A DNA stretch of 7,356 nucleotides from Olsenella urininfantis (GCF_900155635.1 NZ_LT732540.1:705686-713041); one strand, 5' to 3'; positions 1-5,868 are shown, numbered from the stretch's first letter. Numbers and translations are program-made. The notes: generated by a model not told the origin, from the letters alone.

Positions 1-1
1 C

Positions 2-865
2 ACGGACACGATTATCGTTCTCCGCCGCAGCGACAACGGCTGGGTCGCGGAGTACCGCGAGCACGGCATGGGAAGGCCGCTCATGGAGCCTATGGCCCAC
101 GGCGCGACCTTGGAGCGTCCATTCGGCTCCTCGCGCATCTCCCGCGCCGTAATGAGCATCACCGACGACGCCATCAGGCAACGGGCGCGCATGGAGGTGG
201 CATCGGAGTGCGCCACGCTTCCCCAGACGTGGCTTCTGGGGACGTACAAGCGCATAACGGACGATGGCAACAAGTACGACGCCTCCATGGGAGCTATCAA
301 CGAGGTGACGAAGGACGTTGATGGCGATGTGCCGACCGTCTGGCAGGCCGCGCAGCTCCAAATGGCCCCGCTCACGGAATACCTGCGGCAGTTGGCGTGC
401 CAAATGTCCAGCGTGACCAACGTTCCCGTCTCGTTCTTCGGCGTTTCGAACGACAATCCAAACTCTTCGGATGCCATCGCGGCAGCCTTGGAGCCTTTGG
501 TCATTGATGCCAAGAACCTGAACGCGGAGAACGGCCACGCCCTGCGGAACGTGGCCTACATGGCCCTCGCTGTGCTCCATGGGACGGACTTCGCAACGGA
601 GCGCGACGCAGGCCTCAACGTGAACGCCCGGTTCATGTCCCCCGCCTACCCCTCCGTCGTCTCCCAGAGCGACGCGATGCTGAAGCAGGTGCAGGCGCTC
701 CCGAAGATTGCCGCAAGCGACGTGGCGCTGGAAACGCTCGGATACACCGACGAGCAGATGCAGCGCATCAACAGCGACTATAAGAGGGCGCAGGCCAATC
801 AGGCGGTTCTCTCCCTGCTGACCCCGAAGGAGGACGGCGATGGAGATACCGCGCAGCCTGCTTGA
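2..865 (+). CDS. Phage portal protein, C-terminal part (SPP1 gp6-like), 5' end outside window
   Basis: The reading frame is open from the first bases of the window, so the ATG at 68 is an internal Met and the gene starts upstream. About 287 residues are visible. The portal forms the dodecameric ring at one capsid vertex, through which DNA is packaged and ejected and to which the neck attaches. The stretch with GSSRISRAVMSITDDAIRQ, the following PQTWLLG and the later PVSFFGVSNDNPNSSDAI resemble conserved parts of SPP1 gp6-type portals of Gram-positive siphophages. The last third is helical and hydrophilic, as expected for the clip/crown end. The MuF minor head gene overlaps its 3' end by 26 bp, the classical portal-MuF order. 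Family assignment is from sequence style and context; no alignment was run. Confidence 0.86.
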   Translation, partial: TDTIIVLRRSDNGWVAEYREHGMGRPLMEPMAHGATLERPFGSSRISRAVMSITDDAIRQRARMEVASECATLPQTWLLGTYKRITDDGNKYDASMGAINEVTKDVDGDVPTVWQAAQLQMAPLTEYLRQLACQMSSVTNVPVSFFGVSNDNPNSSDAIAAALEPLVIDAKNLNAENGHALRNVAYMALAVLHGTDFATERDAGLNVNARFMSPAYPSVVSQSDAMLKQVQALPKIAASDVALETLGYTDEQMQRINSDYKRAQANQAVLSLLTPKEDGDGDTAQPA

Positions 866-1727
866 CGAGCTGACGGGGGCCGTCAACGCCCTTTCGACCT
901 CGGCGCAGGCGTTGGCGGCTACCGCGCTTGACGAGATTTTCAGGGAGTGGGACGGCGCGGACGTGGCGGGGCTGCGCGTTGAGTGCATAGAGGCGCTGGA
1001 GGCAATCGAGAGCGCCTATTGCGACACCTATGCAGCAGGCAAGGCGGCGGAGTTCTACGAGGGCTGTAGGGCGGCGCAGGGCGTGCGCGGTGCCCACAGA
1101 GCCGTTGCCGACTCTAGGCGCGACCCGCAGGCGCTTGCCGGTGCCGTGAAGGCCATGATTCAGTACGTGGTCAACGGTGACACGGACAAGTACCGGCGCG
1201 AGTGCCTGTCGAGGATTGACGCGGACGTGCGGCGCTCTGCCAACAACTGCGTTGCCTACAACACCCGGCGCGACCCGAAGAAGCCGCGATATGCCCGCGT
1301 GCCCACCGGCGGCGAGACGTGCGGATTCTGCCTCATGCTGGCCAGCTTCGGCTTCCACTACACCACGGAGGAGGCAGCGAGCCACGTGCACGCGGACTGC
1401 GATTGCCGCGTGGTGCCGAGCTTCGGCAAGGCAACCGTGAAGGGCTACGATGCGGACGGCATGTATTCGCGCTACAACGACGTCCTGGAAACCCTGGGCG
1501 GGCGCGACGGCATACGCGCCGAGTGGGACGCGCTGCCGAAGGAGGAGCGCGAGGCGTACATCGCCAGCCACGGCAAGAAGGAGGGCGCGGCCTTCCAGAA
1601 GTACCTCAACAAGCGCGTCTCGCAGGAAATCGAGACGAGAGACCCTAAGTGGTTCAAGACCGGCGAAGAGCCAAGAGTCGGGTTTGTCAGCAAAGAGGTG
1701 AAGAAGCGGGCACAAAAGCTGAGATAG
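840..1727 (+). CDS. MuF-type minor head protein (phage head morphogenesis), likely carrier of the toxin encoded in the next frame
   Basis: This 295-residue protein starts at an ATG preceded by AAGGAGGA (827-834) and overlaps the portal gene. Proteins of this class bind the portal, sit inside the capsid in few copies and can be ejected with DNA. The N-terminal 130 residues are mostly helical. The conserved core is at residues 154-195: VPTGGETCGFC, then LASFGFHYTTEEAA, then HVHADCDC. Cys161, Cys164, His182, His184, Cys187 and Cys189 form a probable metal-binding cluster typical of this minor capsid family. Residues 260-295 form a charged linker where GC content begins to fall. The frame stops at TAG 1725-1727, just as a nuclease-like domain opens in the -1 frame. 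The protein may therefore have two forms: 295 residues, or about 412 residues if ribosomes shift near AAG 1716-1718. The MuF call is firm; the fusion is inference. Confidence 0.82.
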   Translation: MEIPRSLLDELTGAVNALSTSAQALAATALDEIFREWDGADVAGLRVECIEALEAIESAYCDTYAAGKAAEFYEGCRAAQGVRGAHRAVADSRRDPQALAGAVKAMIQYVVNGDTDKYRRECLSRIDADVRRSANNCVAYNTRRDPKKPRYARVPTGGETCGFCLMLASFGFHYTTEEAASHVHADCDCRVVPSFGKATVKGYDADGMYSRYNDVLETLGGRDGIRAEWDALPKEEREAYIASHGKKEGAAFQKYLNKRVSQEIETRDPKWFKTGEEPRVGFVSKEVKKRAQKLR

Positions 1728-2077
1728 GGACGGCGAAGAGGCTGGCGCATCACGGTGTTGCTTCGACGTTCATCCAAGATTACAGGTGGGTTCAGGAAGA
1801 CGGGCGAAAGCGCAAGGTAGGTCTTCCGGACCTGGAAAACGGAATCGAGATCAAGACAATCGGAACGTCTGGAAACGCATGGGGCGCAATGAAGAACTAC
1901 CTTGACAGCACAGCTGGAAAGGAAGGCGTCAAATGCATGGTCGTGGACAACACGGTATCTGAGCACATAAGCGACAAGGCGCTAATAGGCGCAGCCAATG
2001 AGCTTGTCACGGAGTACCCAGAAGTAGCTCATGTCCGCTTGCTGCTAAAGGACGGTAGGTACCTGGCAGTCAAATAA
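1649..2077 (+). CDS. CdiA-like PD-(D/E)XK nuclease toxin domain, in the -1 frame of the MuF gene (frameshifted C-terminal cargo or disarmed remnant)
   Basis: The frame is open from the GTG at 1649, directly after an in-frame TAA (1646-1648), to TAA 2075-2077. It encodes at most 142 residues. From about residue 24 it looks like a contact-dependent-inhibition C-terminal nuclease. It has AEIGTAKRLAHHGV (helix with a Glu), then GRKRKVGLPDLENGIEIKT, which supplies Asp61, Glu67 and Lys69 of a PD...ExK metal site. A helix with Trp78 follows, then strands around VKCMVVD and VRLLLKDGRYLAV. Such domains usually cleave tRNA or other nucleic acid. GTG 1649 has only a weak GAGAG upstream and no ATG lies before the catalytic part, so independent translation is doubtful. 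A -1 shift from the MuF frame would join QK to AEIGTAKRL and give about 412 residues. GC is about 53% over 1741-2040, versus 60-75% in nearby genes. A phage BECR-type nuclease is an alternative family. Confidence 0.62.
   Translation: MVQDRRRAKSRVCQQRGEEAGTKAEIGTAKRLAHHGVASTFIQDYRWVQEDGRKRKVGLPDLENGIEIKTIGTSGNAWGAMKNYLDSTAGKEGVKCMVVDNTVSEHISDKALIGAANELVTEYPEVAHVRLLLKDGRYLAVK
1694..1727 (+). promoter_or_regulatory. Candidate -1 frameshift region linking MuF to the toxin frame
   Basis: In the MuF frame the end reads GCA CAA AAG CTG AGA TAG. A lysyl-tRNA on AAG (1716-1718) can re-pair one base back on AAA (1715-1717) and enter the toxin frame at GCT. The tetramer A-AAG resembles the CGA AAG site known from the Bacillus subtilis cytidine deaminase gene, where an upstream Shine-Dalgarno-like element stimulates the shift. 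Here AGAGGTG lies at 1694-1700, 15 nt before the AAG, and no start codon in the toxin frame fits it as a normal ribosome site. There is no classical X-XXY-YYZ heptamer and only a weak downstream stem (1734-1738 with 1761-1765). An indel or sequencing error explains the data equally well. Confidence 0.35.
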
Positions 2078-2128
2078 AAAAGGAACGGCACCGAAAACCT
2101 CAAAAGTAGAGGGCAGCATGCCGTTCCT
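2076..2128 (-). terminator. Hairpin reading as an intrinsic terminator on the minus strand, with a nested inner stem
   Basis: AGGAACGGCA (2081-2090) and TGCCGTTCCT (2119-2128) are perfect 10-bp inverted arms around a 28-nt loop. Inside the loop, CCTC (2098-2101) can pair with GAGG (2109-2112). On the minus strand the outer stem is followed at once by a U-run made from the A-run 2076-2080, next to the toxin stop codon. On the plus strand no T-run follows. A terminator for antisense transcription, a processing site or a cassette border are all possible; the large loop lowers confidence. Confidence 0.45.
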
Positions 2129-2155
2129 ATCTGCATTATAGCAGCACAAATCGCC

Positions 2156-2181
2156 AAGGGCCGCCTCCGGGCGGCCCTTTT
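2156..2181 (+). terminator. Strong intrinsic terminator after the toxin frame
   Basis: AAGGGCCGCC (2156-2165) and GGCGGCCCTT (2170-2179) form a perfect 10-bp, GC-rich stem closed by the tetraloop TCCG and ending in TTTT (2178-2181). This is a canonical Rho-independent terminator for the plus strand. It separates portal/MuF/toxin from scaffold/capsid/tail. The downstream genes must then be reached by read-through, phage antitermination or a promoter between 2182 and 2300, for which I see no convincing -35/-10 pair. Confidence 0.8.
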
Positions 2182-2229
2182 CATGCCGAGACGGGCAAAT
2201 CTCACGCGTATTAGACACTCCTTCACGAA

Positions 2230-2299
2230 GCGCCGCACGGCGCACATACACACAGACCCCGGAATGGCCGCACGGCCTTGGGGCGCACCGCACGGTGCG
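2230..2299 (+). repeat. Three small hairpins sharing core CCGCACGG (GCAC loop) in the scaffold gene leader
   Basis: Three palindromic units have the same loop. They are GCGCC-GCAC-GGCGC (2230-2243), GGCC-GCAC-GGCC (2266-2277) and CGCACC-GCAC-GGTGCG (2284-2299). Each contains CCGCACGG (starts 2233, 2268 and 2288). The last ends immediately before the scaffold ribosome site GGAAGGAG (2300-2307). The stems differ in sequence while loop and core are kept, which is what one expects from selected RNA structure rather than simple duplication. They may control translation or stability of the scaffold-capsid mRNA, or bind a protein. Confidence 0.6.
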
Positions 2300-2314
2300 G
2301 GAAGGAGCAGCGAC

Positions 2315-2773
2315 ATGGCAGACGGCAACACGGAGCCGCAGGGCAACGAGCCTACCGAACCCACGGAGCCGCAGGGAAACGAGGTCGATTGGCAGGCGAA
2401 GTACGAAGAGCTGAAGAAGGAATCCCGCAAGTGGGAGAAGCGGGCCGAGGCCAACAAGAAGGTGGCGGAGCAGGCCGAGAAGTCTGCCGGCGAGCGCATC
2501 GCGGCGCTCGAAGCGAAGCTCGAAGCTGCCGACAAGGCCGAGGCCAAGCGCAAGCTCGCAGCCGAGGTCGCGCAAAAGAAGGGCGTGCCAGCCGACCTTT
2601 TGGCCGGTGACACCGAGGAAGAGATGGAGGCATGGGCGGACAAGCTCCTCGCCTTCAACAAGAAGAGGCCCGCAGCCAAGGTGGACAACCCCGGAAAGTT
2701 CTCCACGGGCGGCGATGGCAAGGACGATGCGGGGCTGCGCGACTTCACGCGCAAGCTCCTCGGAAATGACTAG
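2315..2773 (+). CDS. Capsid assembly scaffold protein (DUF4355-like)
   Basis: This acidic, highly charged protein has 152 residues. I chose ATG 2315 because GGGAAGGAG (2299-2307) precedes it at normal distance; the frame is open back to 2183, but that part is the hairpin leader. Residues 1-23 are a flexible Glu/Pro/Gly tail with a duplicated TEPQGNE. Residues 25-87 are a long Ala/Glu/Lys coiled coil. Residues 95-115 are an acidic helix. The C terminus has DFTRKLL, like the capsid-binding tails of phage scaffolds. Scaffolds of this type guide capsid subunits into a procapsid and then leave. The position directly before the capsid gene, and the lack of a delta domain in that capsid protein, support the call. 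Confidence 0.83.
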   Translation: MADGNTEPQGNEPTEPTEPQGNEVDWQAKYEELKKESRKWEKRAEANKKVAEQAEKSAGERIAALEAKLEAADKAEAKRKLAAEVAQKKGVPADLLAGDTEEEMEAWADKLLAFNKKRPAAKVDNPGKFSTGGDGKDDAGLRDFTRKLLGND

Positions 2774-2787
2774 AAGGGAGCCAGCAA

Positions 2788-3666
2788 ATGGCAGCTGACA
2801 CTAGCAAGGTGGTTCTTCCCCGTGAGGTGGTCACCACGCTCATCAACAAGGTGAAGGACACCTCCACCATCGCGGCGCTCTCCCCGAGCGTGCCGCAGAA
2901 GTTCGCGGACAAGACGTATCTCGTGTTCAACCCGACCGCAGAGGCCGAGGTCGTGGCCGAGGGAGCCAAGAAGGGCAGCTACAACATCGACACCAAGCCC
3001 GTCGTGGCGAAGCGGGCCAAGATTGTCACCACGACCCGCGTGAGCGACGAGCTGCGCTGGGCCGACGAGGACAACCAGCTCGAAATCGTGACCAACATCA
3101 TCGCCGACCAGACGGCCGCGCTTGGCCGCGCCCTCGATTACATCGTGTACCACGCGGTGAACCCCAAGGGCGGCGCTGCGCTCACCGGCTACGAGGCCCT
3201 TACGGCGGGCGCGACCGCAGTCACGGCCACGAGCGACCCCACGGCGGACATCGACAGGCTGACCGACGCGCTCATCGAGTACAACATCAACGGCCTCGCG
3301 GTTTCCCGCGCGTTCGCAAGCGAGCTGCGCAAGGTTCGCGTCCCATCCACCGGCCAGCGCCTCTACCCGGAGATCCCGCTGTCCCTCAACCTGGGCAACA
3401 TCGACGGCATCCCCGCTGCCGCCTCCGGCACCGTGAACGGCAAGCTCGCCGCCAAGGCAACGGGCGTCAAGGCCATCATGGGCGACTTCGGCCTCATCAA
3501 GTGGGGCATGGTGCGCGACATTACCGCCGAGGTCATCGAGTACGGCGACCCGGACAACACCGGCGTTGACCTGAAGGGCAGCAACCAGGTTGCCTACCGC
3601 ACCGAGGCCGTGCTTGCCTATGCCGTGCTTGACCCCAAGGGCTTCTCCGTCCTGAAGAGCGCCTAG
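2788..3666 (+). CDS. Major capsid protein, HK97 fold
   Basis: This 292-residue protein starts at the ATG preceded by AAGGGAG (2774-2780), 14 bp after the scaffold stop. The opening LPREVVTTLINKVKDTSTIAA, then VAEGAKKG, then VSDELRWAD and, near the C terminus, QVAYRTEAVLAYAVLDPKGF match the layout of Gram-positive siphophage HK97-fold capsid proteins (N-arm, E-loop with EGAKK, spine helix, A-domain, C-terminal strand). It lacks the N-terminal delta domain of HK97 itself, which fits the separate scaffold gene upstream. Codon use is strongly biased to C/G at third positions, as expected for a highly expressed gene in this genome. Confidence 0.93.
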   Translation: MAADTSKVVLPREVVTTLINKVKDTSTIAALSPSVPQKFADKTYLVFNPTAEAEVVAEGAKKGSYNIDTKPVVAKRAKIVTTTRVSDELRWADEDNQLEIVTNIIADQTAALGRALDYIVYHAVNPKGGAALTGYEALTAGATAVTATSDPTADIDRLTDALIEYNINGLAVSRAFASELRKVRVPSTGQRLYPEIPLSLNLGNIDGIPAAASGTVNGKLAAKATGVKAIMGDFGLIKWGMVRDITAEVIEYGDPDNTGVDLKGSNQVAYRTEAVLAYAVLDPKGFSVLKSA

Positions 3667-3678
3667 GGGGTGGCCTAG

Positions 3679-3888
3679 ATGGTGCAGAGGTTCTTCGTCC
3701 ACAAGCCGGAGGAGGCGTCGCCCATCTGCCCGGGCAAGGTCGCTCTCTTGGCCGAGGACGGCGGGGCGCTCTTGGGGGCGCTCCCGAAGCTGGGCGACAA
3801 GGCCACGGCTGCGCAGACGCGGGAGGCGCACAACGCCCTCGTTGACGCGCTGGTGAAGGCCGGGCTCGCCTACGAGGAGGTCAAGTAG
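3679..3888 (+). CDS. Small protein between capsid and connector genes, unknown (possibly capsid decoration/fibre-like)
   Basis: This 69-residue protein starts at ATG 3679 with GGGGGTGG just upstream (3667-3673), 12 bp after the capsid stop and 3 bp before the connector gene. The N-terminal half (FFVHKPEEASPICPGKVALL) looks like a compact beta segment. The C-terminal half, TREAHNALVDALVKAGL, is a single amphipathic helix of a kind found at the ends of small capsid-associated or fibre-like phage proteins. The fibre/decoration idea is weak inference. The good ribosome site, tight spacing and matching codon use make it a real gene. Confidence 0.7.
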   Translation: MVQRFFVHKPEEASPICPGKVALLAEDGGALLGALPKLGDKATAAQTREAHNALVDALVKAGLAYEEVK

Positions 3889-3891
3889 CAC

Positions 3892-4296
3892 ATGGCAGCG
3901 CTCGCCGCGATAGGGGACTACACCAAGCGCTACGGCACCGTCACCGGCGAGGCCCGTGTGAAGGTGCTCCTTGAGGACGCCTCGAACCTGATGCTCTCGG
4001 CATACGAGGCGCATTGGGGAGAGGCCTACGTGAAGGGCGCCCACACGGCGTTCGACCGCGCGGCGGCTGCGGTGTGCTGCAAGCTCGTCCACAACGCCCT
4101 GACGGCTCCCGAGGGCTACGAGGGGGCCACCCAGTTCAGCCAAGGTGCCGGGGGCTACACGGCCTCCGTCACCTTCGACGGGGCGGTGGGCGACATGTGG
4201 CTGGGCAAGACCGACCTCGCGGACTTGGGCCTCACGGGACAGCGCCGCAGGGTGCTGACCCCCGAGGAGCGGGACGAGGTGACGGACGATGCTTAG
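3892..4296 (+). CDS. Head-tail connector (adaptor) protein, Gp15/Gp19/Gp42-like
   Basis: This 134-residue protein follows GAGGAGG (3874-3880). The beginning LAAIGDYTKRYG, the helix with VKVLLEDASNLMLSAYE, and the Ala-rich helix with DRAAAAVCCKLVHNAL match the helical adaptor proteins that add the first ring under the portal. The later segment FSQGAGGYTASVTF, the short GDMWLGKTDLADLGL and a charged C-terminal tail are also typical of the Gp19/Gp15/Gp42 family in Gram-positive siphophages. Its place directly after the capsid genes, before the stopper, is the usual one. The next gene overlaps its end by 8 bp. Confidence 0.82.
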   Translation: MAALAAIGDYTKRYGTVTGEARVKVLLEDASNLMLSAYEAHWGEAYVKGAHTAFDRAAAAVCCKLVHNALTAPEGYEGATQFSQGAGGYTASVTFDGAVGDMWLGKTDLADLGLTGQRRRVLTPEERDEVTDDA

Positions 4297-4630
4297 CCTC
4301 ATCAAGGGCGAGACGGTCACGGTCGTGACCGATGGCGTTACCTACGACGAGCTGGGCGAGCCGACCTACGGGGAGGCGACCCGCGAGGAGGTCTCAAACG
4401 TGGTCGTCGCCCCCGGCGCGACCGCAGACTTGGACGCGTCCCGCCCCGAGGGCGTCACCGTGGCCTACACCCTCTGCTTCCCCAAGACCTTCACCGGAGA
4501 GCTGAAAGGCCGCTCGGTGGAGGTTCGCGGGGAGGCGCTTCAGGTCGTGGGAGACCCGCAGCGCTACACCGACGCCAACACCCCGACCCCGTGGAACCTG
4601 ACCGTGGAGGTGACCCGGACGGATGGCTAG
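4289..4630 (+). CDS. Head closure / stopper protein (minor capsid protein, SPP1 gp16-like)
   Basis: This 113-residue protein overlaps the connector by 8 bp and has GAGGTG at 4276-4281. Its beta-rich pattern (GETVTVVTDGVTYDELGEP, then the SNVVVAPGATADLDASRPEG turn, then YTLCFPKTFTGELKGRSVEVRGE and LQVVGDPQRYTDANTPTPW) is that of small beta-barrel stopper proteins. These proteins bind under the adaptor and keep DNA in the head. Context supports this: connector upstream, gp10-like and tail terminator-like genes downstream. Exact family not verified. Confidence 0.75.
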   Translation: MLSLIKGETVTVVTDGVTYDELGEPTYGEATREEVSNVVVAPGATADLDASRPEGVTVAYTLCFPKTFTGELKGRSVEVRGEALQVVGDPQRYTDANTPTPWNLTVEVTRTDG

Positions 4631-4919
4631 GTGCGGCGTCAAGCTCAAGGACTACAAGTGGAAGCGGACGGGCTACGTCGAGGTCTTGGACTCCGCGCCC
4701 GTGCAGGCGCTGTGCGAGGCCCCTGCGCGGTCAATCGCCGCCGAGTGCAACTCCACCTACACCAAGGGCGCGAAGGAGCTGGGCGCCGGGTACCGCGTCT
4801 TCAGGTCGCGGGGCAAGATGTCCAACTACTGCGGCGTCGCCACCGGCACGCCCCACGCGAACAACAGCGAGCGCAAGCACAACCGCTTGAAGCAGGCGCT
4901 TGATTCGAGGAAGTCATGA
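4623..4919 (+). CDS. HK97 gp10-like neck/tail-completion protein (minor capsid protein)
   Basis: This 98-residue basic protein overlaps the stopper gene by 8 bp; GGAGG at 4606-4610 lies upstream. A helix around residues 24-41 with PARSIAAECNST is followed by YRVFRSRGKMSNYCGVATGTPHA. This is the usual arrangement of small gp10-like or minor capsid proteins, a helix followed by strands that carry a modified-surface loop. The C-terminal NNSERKHNRLKQAL is a short basic helix, as in family members that end near the neck-tail interface. The assignment rests mainly on gene order and size. Confidence 0.68.
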   Translation: MARCGVKLKDYKWKRTGYVEVLDSAPVQALCEAPARSIAAECNSTYTKGAKELGAGYRVFRSRGKMSNYCGVATGTPHANNSERKHNRLKQALDSRKS

Positions 4920-5260
4920 TGGACGTCGAGCGCGTGGTCGCCAGGCGGCTCATGGACGCCACGGGCGTCAAGGCGGTGCTCGAGGTGCCGGAGGACAGGC
5001 CGAGGGAGTTCATATCCGTGGAGCTCACCGGCTCAGGCCCCGGCCTCTACCCAAAGACATGCTCGCTGGCCGTGCAGTCGTGGGCGGAGACCCGCAGGCG
5101 GGCGGCGGAAATCGCGGGGCTGGTTGAGGTCGCCATCTACGAGTTGACCGAGGAGCCGAACGTCTTCAAGGCCTACCCGGACGGCACCTACCGCTGGCCC
5201 GACCCGGATTCGATGCAGGAGAGATACCAGACGAACGCAGAGCTGACCATCTGCGAGTAA
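4916..5260 (+). CDS. Tail terminator-like protein (minor capsid/tail completion)
   Basis: This 114-residue protein is translationally coupled by an ATGA overlap with the preceding gene. The pattern VKAVLEVPEDRPREFISVELTG, then LAVQSWAETRRRAAEIAGLV, then a Pro/Tyr-rich strand region and a final LTICE is that of small alpha/beta proteins which cap the tail tube and join it to the neck. The conserved QSWA...A helix is characteristic of these proteins in actinobacterial and firmicute siphophages. It is followed 12 bp later by the major tail protein, the canonical order. Confidence 0.74.
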   Translation: MMDVERVVARRLMDATGVKAVLEVPEDRPREFISVELTGSGPGLYPKTCSLAVQSWAETRRRAAEIAGLVEVAIYELTEEPNVFKAYPDGTYRWPDPDSMQERYQTNAELTICE

Positions 5261-5272
5261 AGGAGAGATGAA

Positions 5273-5860
5273 ATGGCCGGAACCAACAAGGAGTACACGG
5301 CGAACTCCACCGACAACGTTTCCAGCACCAAGGGCGTGCGCGGGGGCTACATCTTCGTCGCCCCTGTGGGCACGAAGCTCCCAACCGACTTCAAGACCGC
5401 CCTCGGCCCCGAGTTCAAGGTCCTTGGCTTCATCAGCGCCGACGGCTACGCCGAGAGCGTCGAGAGCGATTCCGAGGACATGGTGGACATGAACGGCGAC
5501 CTCATGGACAGCCCGCAGACCTCCCGCGTGGAGACCGCGACGCTGACGCTCGCCGAGATCAAGGCCACGACGCTCAAGCTCATGTACGGCGACGAGAACG
5601 TGACCGACAAGGCGGGCGTCATCACGGTGAAGCACAACGGCAACTCGGGCGGAACGTGGGCCATCGTCCTCGACCTGCTCCTGAAGAACGACCGCAAGTG
5701 GCGCAAGGTCGTGCCCCTGTTCCAGTGCTCGGAGCTTGGGGACATGACGCTCGCGGTCGGCGAGCTCGCGGCCCGCGAGCTTACGGCCAAGTACCTGACC
5801 GACGAGAGCGGCAACACCTGCTACGACTACATCCAGTCCACCGAGACGAACGCCGCATAG
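5273..5860 (+). CDS. Major tail (tube) protein
   Basis: This 195-residue protein starts at ATG 5273 after AAGGAGAG (5260-5267); the nearer ATG at 5268 is in another frame. The features fit a tail tube subunit: GYIFVAPVGTKLPTDF near the N terminus, LGFISADGYAESVESDSEDMVDMNGD, the central VETATLTLAEI...LKLMYGDENVT, and a long strand region with WAIVLDLLLKNDRKWRKVVPLFQ. It polymerises into the hexameric tube around the tape measure. No C-terminal Ig-like extension is present. It sits directly before the chaperone gene. Confidence 0.87.
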   Translation: MAGTNKEYTANSTDNVSSTKGVRGGYIFVAPVGTKLPTDFKTALGPEFKVLGFISADGYAESVESDSEDMVDMNGDLMDSPQTSRVETATLTLAEIKATTLKLMYGDENVTDKAGVITVKHNGNSGGTWAIVLDLLLKNDRKWRKVVPLFQCSELGDMTLAVGELAARELTAKYLTDESGNTCYDYIQSTETNAA

Positions 5861-5868
5861 GAGGGGAC

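Noticed and set aside
768..1715. Minus-strand open frame opposite MuF (315 codons)
   Set aside because: Same GC-driven shadow effect. The plus-strand frame carries the conserved CGFC and HVHADCDC core and a good ribosome site.
1661..1740. Direct repeat CGGCGAAGAG at 1661-1670 and 1731-1740 flanking the frame break
   Set aside because: Considered as a recombination scar explaining the frameshift. However, removing the 70 bp between copies does not bring the MuF frame into the toxin frame, and 10 bp may be chance.
2118..2141. Tiny ORF MPFLSAL before the terminator, a possible leader peptide for attenuation
   Set aside because: It has only seven codons and a weak AGAGGG only 4 nt upstream, it has no run of regulatory codons, and its start sits in the hairpin arm. 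Chance is more likely.
2182..2300. Promoter for the scaffold-capsid genes
   Set aside because: CGTATTAGAC is the only vaguely -10-like string and no matching -35 lies 16-18 bp upstream. Not strong enough to annotate.
2183..2314. Possible 44-residue N-terminal extension of the scaffold from ATG 2183
   Set aside because: ATG 2183 lies directly after the terminator without a ribosome site. The stretch is occupied by hairpins, and ATG 2315 has GGGAAGGAG in front.
2770..4320. Long minus-strand open frame (516 codons) opposite capsid and connector genes
   Set aside because: It is a shadow of plus-strand genes with GC-rich third positions. It has no convincing ribosome site, and its translation is Arg/Val/Leu/His/Gly-rich without recognisable domains.
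5656..5868. Upstream extension of the chaperone frame inside the major tail gene
   Set aside because: It overlaps the conserved tail protein frame and lacks a ribosome site; ATG 5869 has GGAGGGG at proper distance.
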